Below are positions 1 to 6,181 of a DNA stretch of 8,959 bases, piece after piece. The notes under the pieces are model-generated. The model ran no database searches. It had not been told where the DNA came from and was given only the letters and a program-made list of their open reading frames with translations. Each line of letters begins with the position of its first letter. Position 1 is the stretch's first letter. A program made the position numbers and the translations under genes. The DNA is from an uncultured Saprospiraceae bacterium (GTDB lineage: Bacteria; Bacteroidota; Bacteroidia; Chitinophagales; Saprospiraceae), in the NCBI GenBank assembly GCA_937942405.1, contig CALDEN010000274.1:1-8959 (forward strand), read 5' to 3'.

Positions 1-1395
1 ATAGTAGTGGATGAGAAGGTAGATCTACTCATCCATGAAATCAATTTGGACCAACCGATCGATTTTAAAACCACCGAGAAAGGAGGGAAAACCATTTATG
101 AGTTTACACGAAAAAATATAGACCGAGTAGATATCGAAGAGAGAGGAAAATCTTTTCAGGCAGTGGTGCCTCATATAGCTCTGGCAGTAGCTTCGTATGA
201 GGCTGGAAGTAAGAGGCATAAGGTAATGGGTAATCTAGATGACCTATTTCAAAGTTATTCAAATTTTATATCGGAAGTAGATACGACTATCGACCCCGTA
301 TTTGAAGCAAAGGTAGATTCGATTACAGCATCATCGACGACTGAGCTAGAAAAAGTTTCGGCTATTTATCATTGGGTAAAGAAGAATATAAAGTACATCG
401 CTTTTGAAGATAATATGGGCGGCTTTATTCCTAGGAATCCACAGACCGTGTTTGATAGGAAATTTGGAGATTGTAAAGACATGTCTTCGATCATCGTTAA
501 AATGTTAGATGTCCAAGGCATCAAAGGACACTATGCTTGGGTTGGGACACGAGATTTACCGTATAAATATTCAGATGCTTGCGGTACATTTATAGATAAC
601 CATATGATTGCCGTCTATCATCATAAAGAATCCGATAGATACTATTATCTGGATGCGACCAATGAGTATTTACCATTCGGTCTAGTGCCTCCACATATAC
701 AGGAAAAACAAGTGATGATCTATCTAGGGCCATCGAACTATAAAATTTTAGATGCTGGTATTACCCAGTGTCAGACCAATCTGAATTCTGAAAACTGTAG
801 ATTAAAAATAGAAGATAGTAAGCTTACAGGACACTTCGATATATACCTAGGTGGATATAAAATCCCGGATTACAAATACATCTTTGCCGATATGAGTACA
901 AAGTCTTTAGAAAAAAGATACCAGACTTATTTTGCAAAAGGCTCCAATAAATCGACCCTCACTAATATAAATCCGGACCATGATGTAGAACCACTCAAAG
1001 TGAGTTATGACATCGTTATTAGCGATTACATCGCTCTAGCAGCTGATGAGATATATGTAAATATGAATCTCGATAAGTTGTTCGAAGATCAGAAAATACC
1101 TGCAAGTAGAAAGCAATCTATCGACTTTCAAAAGACCCATTACTTTACTAAAAATTACATTCTCGAAATTCCAGAAGGCCACACGGTGACGTATATCCCT
1201 GAAGAGGTTTCCTTTGGAGATGAGGATTATTCCTGCTCGATAAAATATATAGAAACAGATACTGAAATTAGCTATCAATTTGAGCTATGCCTTAATATAC
1301 TCTGGTTAGAATCGGAAGATTTTCCCAAATGGAATACATTTATAAAACAACTTAAAAAAGCGTATCGTGAAAACATCATACTTACTAAAAAATAG
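1..1395 (+). CDS. DUF3857-type transglutaminase-like protein, 5' truncated by the window edge
   Basis: The reading frame is open to the first base, so the GTG at 7 is probably internal. The family is usually about 630-670 residues with a signal peptide and an N-terminal DUF3857 beta domain, most of which lies upstream. Numbering from the GTG at 7, the end of DUF3857 is followed by a transglutaminase core: an IYHWVKKNIKYIAFED stretch (about 121-136), Cys156 in FGDCKDM, His199 in DNHMI and Asp216 in YLDATN. This is a complete Cys-His-Asp triad. The rest is a beta-rich DUF3858-like tail ending in IILTKK, a typical family ending, so the C-terminus is intact. Known relatives are Bacteroidota envelope proteins, mostly uncharacterised. 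An active thiol enzyme (peptidase or transglutaminase) is inferred from the triad; the substrate is unknown. The 3' end overlaps the next gene by 29 bp, suggesting cotranscription. Confidence 0.9.
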   Translation: MVVDEKVDLLIHEINLDQPIDFKTTEKGGKTIYEFTRKNIDRVDIEERGKSFQAVVPHIALAVASYEAGSKRHKVMGNLDDLFQSYSNFISEVDTTIDPVFEAKVDSITASSTTELEKVSAIYHWVKKNIKYIAFEDNMGGFIPRNPQTVFDRKFGDCKDMSSIIVKMLDVQGIKGHYAWVGTRDLPYKYSDACGTFIDNHMIAVYHHKESDRYYYLDATNEYLPFGLVPPHIQEKQVMIYLGPSNYKILDAGITQCQTNLNSENCRLKIEDSKLTGHFDIYLGGYKIPDYKYIFADMSTKSLEKRYQTYFAKGSNKSTLTNINPDHDVEPLKVSYDIVISDYIALAADEIYVNMNLDKLFEDQKIPASRKQSIDFQKTHYFTKNYILEIPEGHTVTYIPEEVSFGDEDYSCSIKYIETDTEISYQFELCLNILWLESEDFPKWNTFIKQLKKAYRENIILTKK

Positions 1396-3385
1396 AATCT
1401 CTGCCTTTTTGATTTTGGCTCTAGCCATACTTCCGAGTTTGCTAGTCGCTCAAGAATTTATTTACAAAGATTTTAAATATCAGGGCTACACCTGGGAGGA
1501 GGATCCGGAGCTTTATGTCGTCAATGATTCGCTCAAGGACGAGGATGCGATATTCACGATGTATAAATTAATGATTGATTTTAATCCCGAATTGCAGACG
1601 ACTAGCCAGCAGTACAATGTCGAACATTATAAGTACTATGTAAACAGCGATAAGGCGATAGAAAAAGTAAATAAAATCTATATTCCACAAGAGAACCCCA
1701 ATGATAAACACAATGATATCAAAATACGGGTGATCCAACCTGACGGTTCTATTCGATTAATTGACCAAGATAATGTCAAAACGGGTGTGCATGAAGAGTC
1801 AGAAACAGAATACTCCTACTACGCCATAGAAGGCCTACAAAAGGGGAGTGAGGTAGAGGTAATCCTTAAGACTCAAGTAAATCCTTCTTTGTATGGTCGT
1901 CAGTACTTTATTCAGAAAGAAAATCCGGTATTTAATTACCATTTTGAATTTATCGTTCCAGGTCATTTGGAATACGCGTTCAAGACCTATAATACAGATA
2001 AGCGTATTGAGAAAAACGTCGTAGATGGCAGTACGGTACACTTTTTAGATGTTCCATATATAGCAAAGTATAAAACGGAAAAGCTTTCTAATTCAGGATC
2101 CAATAAGGAGTATTTTGTTTTCAAGCTAGATAAGAATAATGCTCAAGGTAATTATGATGTCAACAGTTTCGGCTATTTCAGTAAGGTAGTAGGAGAGAGA
2201 GGACTTAATAAGAAAGTCAGCAAATCTGCGGCTAAATCCATTTCGAAATCATTCAAAAAAATAGGAATAGATGCAAACGATACAGATCTCGTAAAGGCTG
2301 TTAAAGTTGAAAATTACATCAAGCAGAATTTTGCGTTCATAGATAATTTTAATGAGGAATCACTCGAAAATCTAGAGGATATTTTCAAGCAAAATGCAAT
2401 CAATAAGTTTGGTTCAGTTCAACTCTATTCTGAATATTTAAAAGCGGCGGGACTATCATGTCAGCTCGTGGTTACCTGTGATAAGTCAGCAGTGATTTTT
2501 GATGAGGATTTTGAAAATTACCTATTGCTAGATCATTATCTAATCTATATTCCGGAACTCGATATGGTATTAAACCCTTCCGATATGTATAGCCGTTTAC
2601 AGTATTTTAATACAAACTATCAAGGTCATCCTGGGCTGTTTGTTAAAACGAGAAAGATCGGATCGACAACTACTGCGATGGGAAAAGTCGGAATGATACC
2701 GACGACCACAGGTTCAGAAAATCTAACCAAGGCGGTCATCAATGTCAATATTTTAGAAGATTTTGAAGACATCGAAATAAATGTTGTTTCAGAAAGGACA
2801 GGCCATATGGCTAAGCAATTTCAGCCGCTATTCCCTAATGTAGAAGAAGAATTTAAAGAAGATTTTTACAGATACGTCATGTATACCTACACTGATCAGG
2901 TGATCATGAATACCCTCAAGTTTGAGAATGTGGAGGCATTAGACTTTCCATTGAAACCGATGAGGTCGATTTGTAGTATTGAGAATGAAGATTTTTGGCA
3001 GAAAGCTGGGAATAATTATATCCTCAATGCCGGTGCTTTAATCGGGCCGCAGTCTCAGATGTATAATGATGGGGATGAGGCCAGAAGAACGCCGATAAAT
3101 AATAACCATGCTCGTCGTTTCCAGTATGAGATCTCCTTCAATATTTTAGATAACTATGAAGTCTCTAACCTAGAAGACCTCAATATGGATATCGATGGGT
3201 CTAATGGCGATTATAGGTACTATTTTAAATCTTCATATACCATGGATGGAAATAAAGTAGTAGTCATTGTCGATGAGTTATACGACCACGACTATTATGA
3301 TGCTGATCAGTTCCCCGCGTATCAGAGAGTGATAAATGCTGCAGCGGATTTTAGTAAGATAAAGATCATTTTTAAACCCAAGTAG
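1367..3385 (+). CDS. DUF3857 protein with a degenerate transglutaminase domain (probable pseudoenzyme)
   Basis: This is a 672-residue, full-length member of the same family as the gene before it. The GTG start at 1367 is chosen because it gives a good signal peptide (basic n-region with K2, K8 and R10, hydrophobic core, likely cleavage near VAQ at 27-29). The next in-frame ATG falls well inside the mature protein. DUF3857 covers about residues 70-260. In the transglutaminase-like region the equivalent of FGDCKD reads KFGSVQL, putting Val351 where the Cys should be. His390 is kept in DHYLI, but the Asp position reads VLNPSD, giving Asn403. Two of three catalytic residues are therefore lost, and catalysis by the usual mechanism is unlikely. 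A binding or scaffold role, perhaps with the upstream active paralogue, is inference. The last third is beta-rich and DUF3858-like. It probably shares a transcript with both neighbours. Confidence 0.92.
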   Translation: MKTSYLLKNRISAFLILALAILPSLLVAQEFIYKDFKYQGYTWEEDPELYVVNDSLKDEDAIFTMYKLMIDFNPELQTTSQQYNVEHYKYYVNSDKAIEKVNKIYIPQENPNDKHNDIKIRVIQPDGSIRLIDQDNVKTGVHEESETEYSYYAIEGLQKGSEVEVILKTQVNPSLYGRQYFIQKENPVFNYHFEFIVPGHLEYAFKTYNTDKRIEKNVVDGSTVHFLDVPYIAKYKTEKLSNSGSNKEYFVFKLDKNNAQGNYDVNSFGYFSKVVGERGLNKKVSKSAAKSISKSFKKIGIDANDTDLVKAVKVENYIKQNFAFIDNFNEESLENLEDIFKQNAINKFGSVQLYSEYLKAAGLSCQLVVTCDKSAVIFDEDFENYLLLDHYLIYIPELDMVLNPSDMYSRLQYFNTNYQGHPGLFVKTRKIGSTTTAMGKVGMIPTTTGSENLTKAVINVNILEDFEDIEINVVSERTGHMAKQFQPLFPNVEEEFKEDFYRYVMYTYTDQVIMNTLKFENVEALDFPLKPMRSICSIENEDFWQKAGNNYILNAGALIGPQSQMYNDGDEARRTPINNNHARRFQYEISFNILDNYEVSNLEDLNMDIDGSNGDYRYYFKSSYTMDGNKVVVIVDELYDHDYYDADQFPAYQRVINAAADFSKIKIIFKPK

Positions 3386-3398
3386 GACAAGTCCTTTT

Positions 3399-3674
3399 AT
3401 GCTCAAAATTGTGATTATAGTATTTTCCATTTTGGCAAGTATCCTGATCATTATGCAATTTACAGATGAGGTTCGATGGGATATCTATGATTTTGCGATA
3501 GCCGGTATTCTTCTCATGGCTTTAGGAGCTAGTTTGCATTTTCTGTATTCAAAGTGTGCTGTTCTAAATACGAGCTTTACCATAGCTCTATCAATTCTTG
3601 TTTTGCTGCTTTTTATCTTGATCTGGATTGAGCTATCGGTGGGCATATTTGGTAGCCCTTTCGGAGGAGACTAA
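3399..3674 (+). CDS. Small three-helix membrane protein
   Basis: The 91-residue protein starts at ATG 3399, only 13 bp after the previous stop. Three hydrophobic segments are visible: about residues 3-20, 32-52 and 58-79. The first loop, MQFTDEVRWDIYDF, and the tail GIFGSPFGGD resemble a family of short conserved Bacteroidota membrane proteins whose function I do not know. The pattern of MQFTxEVxW followed by an FxxAGxLL helix is the basis for that recognition, from memory and without a search. It is probably the last gene of the rightward cluster. Its ATG is preceded by a short self-complementary sequence (AGGAC-AA-GTCCT), too short to interpret. Confidence 0.8.
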   Translation: MLKIVIIVFSILASILIIMQFTDEVRWDIYDFAIAGILLMALGASLHFLYSKCAVLNTSFTIALSILVLLLFILIWIELSVGIFGSPFGGD

Positions 3675-3897
3675 TCTTATTAGTTTAAAGAAAAAAAGAG
3701 CCTCATCAAATAAATGATGAGGCTCAAGCTTGTAAAATAACCACCAAAATATTTTGTTTACCATTTTAATGTTTCGCTAACGATATTGGTATAATGTTAC
3801 TTATGGAATATGTGACAATTTGTACCATCATCGGGATAAACTATTCGATCTTTCCCTCATGCCGGATGGAGCGTCAGTATAGATAGAAACCCTATGA
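3675..3897. other. Convergent intergenic spacer
   Basis: This is 223 bp between the rightward membrane-protein gene and the end of the leftward genes. It contains the strong hairpin described separately, close to the rightward gene. The rest (3726-3897) shows no credible gene or strong repeat. A weak imperfect pairing between 3788-3800 and 3812-3826 is not strong enough to name. Confidence 0.6.
3687..3725 (-). terminator. Rho-independent terminator for the leftward genes
   Basis: GAGCCTCATCA (3698-3708) pairs perfectly with TGATGAGGCTC (3715-3725), giving an 11-bp stem with a six-base AATAAA loop. On the minus strand the stem is followed by a T-rich tract (complement of 3687-3697, ten T and one C), the classic intrinsic-terminator layout for leftward transcripts. 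On the plus strand the hairpin is followed by AAGCTTGT, with no U-tract, so termination of the rightward cluster here is not supported by the usual rule, although the hairpin lies only 23 bp past that cluster's last stop. Confidence 0.85.
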
Positions 3898-4533
3898 CTA
3901 ATAATCGATCAATATCGGCATCTGTTCCATACCGCTTGCAGATACAATGACATTTTGAGTTCCTTCTTTGGCTTTGGATGCATCATAGTAGATCGGCTTA
4001 ATCTCGAAGTATGCCGTTAGTTTCCAGCTATTATCATAATCGTAGATCTCTTTTTTGAAATTACAGTTCTCTAGGCCGATATCGGTGCCCACCTCAGTAG
4101 ATCGATTGGCCATAATCTCATCATAAGTATACTGACTCCATGCGTTCCCAAATTTGAGAGCCACATAATAGTCCTTTGATTTACTGTGTTTTATAAGCTT
4201 AGCGGGTTGATGGTATCCCGGTAGGATATAGAGCTGTCCGTCACTCAATGCAAAATTGTCAAACTGGAAATGCTCTTTTTTCTTAAAGGTATATTTATAC
4301 GCTCGACGTCCATCTAGAACGATCTTACCACTGAAGTCTAATGTCGGAGCACCTCCGATACTTTCTCCTTTAAAGGCAACGAGATTGTAACTGTATCCTT
4401 TGACATTGGGGTCTGCAGGGTGGTCTATATGGTTTGATGGATGAAGATCAGATGGGGGAGTTGTCACTAGATGAGCGGCACTTATATTCAATGCCAGTAG
4501 TAAACATGCGATAAGTGTAATTGGATTTTTCAT
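3898..4533 (-). CDS. Exported protein of unknown function, short paralogue of the neighbouring SPOR-like protein
   Basis: The 211-residue protein starts at ATG 4533. Residues 1-20 form a signal peptide (K2, hydrophobic core, ISAA before the cut), followed by a His/Pro-rich linker to about residue 44. Residues 46-183 align without gaps to residues 32-169 of the protein encoded upstream at 4709-5776. I count about 58 identities in 138 positions. Shared landmarks are GYxYNL (46-51), SDGQ/EDGQ (97-100), DYYVxLKxGNxWS (121-133), EVGxDxGxExCNF (147-159) and YFEIKP (175-180). I do not recognise the domain; the strand-rich pattern suggests a beta fold. Unlike its paralogue it stops soon after the domain, with a 28-residue tail and no SPOR-like region. 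Location is periplasm or surface by inference. It is probably transcribed leftward, ending at the terminator around 3687-3725. Confidence 0.85.
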   Translation of the reverse strand: MKNPITLIACLLLALNISAAHLVTTPPSDLHPSNHIDHPADPNVKGYSYNLVAFKGESIGGAPTLDFSGKIVLDGRRAYKYTFKKKEHFQFDNFALSDGQLYILPGYHQPAKLIKHSKSKDYYVALKFGNAWSQYTYDEIMANRSTEVGTDIGLENCNFKKEIYDYDNSWKLTAYFEIKPIYYDASKAKEGTQNVIVSASGMEQMPILIDY

Positions 4534-4708
4534 TTCAACTTATTTTAGGTTTTTAATTACTGAGATAGATCCATTTCTGCTGGAATATCACAGTACTCCA
4601 CAGACGCTTTTGTTCAAAGCATCTGTGGTTACCTAAATGTTAAAATTTATAAATCTAATTAATATATAAAATTATTATATGTATTAATTGCTGATATATA
4701 GTGTTTTG
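4534..4708. other. Spacer between the two leftward paralogues, with an AT-rich stretch
   Basis: This is 175 bp, long for an operon gap. It holds the hairpin at 4598-4628 and, nearer the upstream gene, a strongly AT-rich stretch (about 4640-4700) made almost only of A and T. Read leftward it contains TAGATTTA, one base off the Bacteroidota -7 consensus TAnnTTTG, but no fitting -33 element, so I do not call a promoter. The gap leaves open that the shorter gene has its own promoter. Confidence 0.45.
4598..4628 (-). other. Long intergenic hairpin between the leftward genes
   Basis: CCACAGACGCTTT (4598-4610) faces AAAGCATCTGTGG (4616-4628) around a five-base loop. On the plus strand there is one C/A mismatch (4605 and 4621). 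On the minus strand the same position becomes a G-U pair, so the leftward RNA forms an uninterrupted 13-bp stem. That favours a structure acting in leftward transcripts. No U-tract follows, so it is not a standard intrinsic terminator. It could protect the 3' end of the upstream mRNA, act as a terminator or attenuator of another kind, or sit in the leader of the downstream gene. Confidence 0.6.
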
Positions 4709-5776
4709 TTACTTTATTCGTTCTACATACTTCTGAAGGTTTCCTTCGCGGTACGATGCGATATATAGATTCCGATAGCCGATGCCTTGCATTTTGTCAG
4801 CTACATTACGAGCTTCTTCTAGGGTTCTACTATGACCGACTAAGTATCTGGTTTTTCCATTTTCTTGATAGGTTTCTCGATAGAGTATTCCGATCTCTTG
4901 GACATCCTCAAACTCTTCATAAGCAGTAGGCATAATCCTGAACAGTACATGATAGCTTATATCTGTTGACGACGGCACGAGGGGTATTGGGGCATCGGTA
5001 AATTTATCATCGACCTCAGTAGACTTAGGGTAATATCGGGTGGGGCTGAACGAGACTTTCATTGGTGTTCTTGAGCCTTCTTCTTTGTTAATTTCAGGCA
5101 TTTTATGTGTCGATACGACATAGATCTCTTCTTCAGATTGATCTTTTTGCTCACCTAGTTCATTATTCGATTTTATGGAGTCTGGAATATTGGCTGAGGA
5201 GATCATATCGTTAGTAAGACTATCCGTTATTATAGGAGCGTCCTCATCTTCAGCATCTATTTTGGGAAATTTATAATAAGGCTTGATCTCAAAGTACAAG
5301 GTTATGATCCAGTCTTCTTCAGGTAAGTAGATCTGCTCAGAAAAATTACATTCCTCACAGCCTACATCTTTGCCCACCTCACTTTTTTCTTCATTGAGTA
5401 TATCCTGATAATAGAACCGGCTCCATTTATTACCGAGTTTGAGAGTGACATAGTAATCTTCTGTTTGGTGGTGTTTTACTTCTAGGCTGGGTTTGTCAGA
5501 TCCTTGGATTCTCAGTACTTGACCATCTTCGATCACTTCTTTACTGAAAAACCAGTGCTCATCTTCATCATGGGTGGACTTGAATTCCTTGCGAACATCT
5601 AGAAAAATACGACCAGTATAGAGCAGTTTTTCTTTACCTGCGATGCGATCAGCTTTAATTCCCCACAGATTATACTCATAGCCGATTACCGGATTTTTGT
5701 TGTCATCATCAGATGCGATTAGCACATTACTGATCATAAGGGAGCAGAGGAGACTTAATACTAGATTGATTTTCAT
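4709..5776 (-). CDS. Exported protein: unnamed N-terminal domain, acidic linker, C-terminal SPOR-like domain
   Basis: The 355-residue protein starts at ATG 5776. Residues 1-22 are a signal peptide ending near LIAS. Residues 32-169 are the domain shared with the downstream paralogue: GYEYNL at 32-37, DYYVTLKLGNKWS at 107-119, EVGKDVGCEECNF at 133-145, YFEIKP at 161-166. It has a CxxC pair (C140, C143) where the paralogue has only the second Cys. Residues 170-270 are an acidic, low-complexity linker. Residues about 273-355 look like the SPOR-like repeat of Bacteroidota envelope proteins: YHVLFRI, then EIGILYRE, GKTRYLVG, a TLEEARNVADKM helix, GYRNLYIASY. Known SPOR domains bind peptidoglycan lacking stem peptides; binding here is inference. 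The upstream region carries paired palindromes. Confidence 0.85.
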   Translation of the reverse strand: MKINLVLSLLCSLMISNVLIASDDDNKNPVIGYEYNLWGIKADRIAGKEKLLYTGRIFLDVRKEFKSTHDEDEHWFFSKEVIEDGQVLRIQGSDKPSLEVKHHQTEDYYVTLKLGNKWSRFYYQDILNEEKSEVGKDVGCEECNFSEQIYLPEEDWIITLYFEIKPYYKFPKIDAEDEDAPIITDSLTNDMISSANIPDSIKSNNELGEQKDQSEEEIYVVSTHKMPEINKEEGSRTPMKVSFSPTRYYPKSTEVDDKFTDAPIPLVPSSTDISYHVLFRIMPTAYEEFEDVQEIGILYRETYQENGKTRYLVGHSRTLEEARNVADKMQGIGYRNLYIASYREGNLQKYVERIK

Positions 5777-5821
5777 TTAAAAACTTTTGAGGGATATGGA
5801 AACTTGTAATACTCATTTAGA

Positions 5822-5851
5822 TAATGCATTAATGATTATCGTAATGCATTA
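5822..5851. promoter_or_regulatory. Twin 10-bp palindromes, 20 bp apart (candidate operator)
   Basis: TAATGCATTA occurs at 5822-5831 and again, identically, at 5842-5851. Each copy is a perfect palindrome, and the centre-to-centre distance is exactly 20 bp, close to two helical turns, so both face the same side of the DNA. They lie 46-75 bp upstream of the SPOR-like gene's ATG, a place suited to a dimeric regulator binding cooperatively. The regulator is unknown and the function is inference. Confidence 0.5.
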
Positions 5852-5948
5852 GACGTTCTATGACAGGCAATAAGCGTGCTAAAAGGGTGTGTTTTGAAAC
5901 TTTTTTGTGTTAAATATTGATGCTTTTTCTTAGCAGATATTTTCTTTT

Positions 5949-5964
5949 TTTGACTTAAGTCAAA
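5949..5964. promoter_or_regulatory. 16-bp perfect palindrome, FNR/FixK-like candidate site
   Basis: TTTGACTTAAGTCAAA is a perfect inverted repeat. It fits the TTGA-N6-TCAA pattern known for FNR/FixK-type members of the CRP/FNR family, and differs from the classic FNR site TTGAT-N4-ATCAA at one base per half-site. It lies 173 bp upstream of the leftward gene's start and 218 bp upstream of the rightward one, so which gene it would serve is unclear. That it is bound by a CRP/FNR protein is inference. Confidence 0.45.
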
Positions 5965-5966
5965 GT

Positions 5967-5975
5967 TGTGGATAA
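5967..5975 (-). promoter_or_regulatory. Single perfect DnaA-box sequence
   Basis: The minus strand reads TTATCCACA, the consensus DnaA box. A given 9-mer is expected on either strand of a window this size less than one time in ten by simple base counting (about 18,000 sites over 262,144), though composition matters. It begins two bases after the 16-bp palindrome. One box is not an origin, and no replication gene is nearby. It may be a regulatory or titration site, or chance. Confidence 0.3.
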
Positions 5976-6181
5976 ATTATGCTCTTCGTTATGTGCTTTT
6001 TGGGTAGGTAGCTACGTCATAATTGCAGCTGTCACCTAGGCTGGAGCGAGCTTAAAAAGGAAATGGATTTAATAATTTATTCACCTTATTTTTTAGCTTA
6101 ATTCATTAGTTTAGAGGCACTTACATCTGCGAGCACCTTGTTTACGAGAGCCTTTTTTTAAGATTTGATAACCACACTGAG

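Larger units (their letters stand above)
5777..6181. other. Divergent intergenic region with several palindromes
   Basis: These 405 bp lie between the leftward SPOR-like gene and the rightward giant surface-protein gene and must hold promoters for both. I see no convincing small gene. It has T-runs around 5902, 5941-5951 and 6153-6159, and the three short elements listed separately. TAAATTAT at 5973-5980, about 20 bp after TTTG at 5949-5952, is a poor match to the Bacteroidota promoter pattern TTTG-N19-TAnnTTTG. I do not name it as a promoter. Confidence 0.6.

Noticed and set aside
7..9. GTG as the true start of the first gene
   Set aside because: The frame is open upstream to base 1, the family has a DUF3857 domain and signal peptide before this point, and the protein from here would lack both.
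3384..3395. AGGACAAGTCCT inverted repeat between the second and third genes
   Set aside because: A 5-bp stem with a two-base loop cannot form a stable hairpin, and the gap is only 13 bp.
3788..3826. Possible structured RNA in the convergent spacer (GGTA/TACC plus TGTTAC/GTGACA)
   Set aside because: The stems are short, include a G-U pair and are separated by an uneven internal loop. Such pairings are common by chance.
6153..6167. TTAAGATTTG after TTG at 6138-6140 as a promoter for the giant gene
   Set aside because: The spacing within TAnnTTTG is one base too long, and the transcript would begin within about 10 bases of the start codon.
5777..6181. Replication origin
   Set aside because: There is only one DnaA box, with no cluster of boxes and no dnaA or other replication gene nearby.
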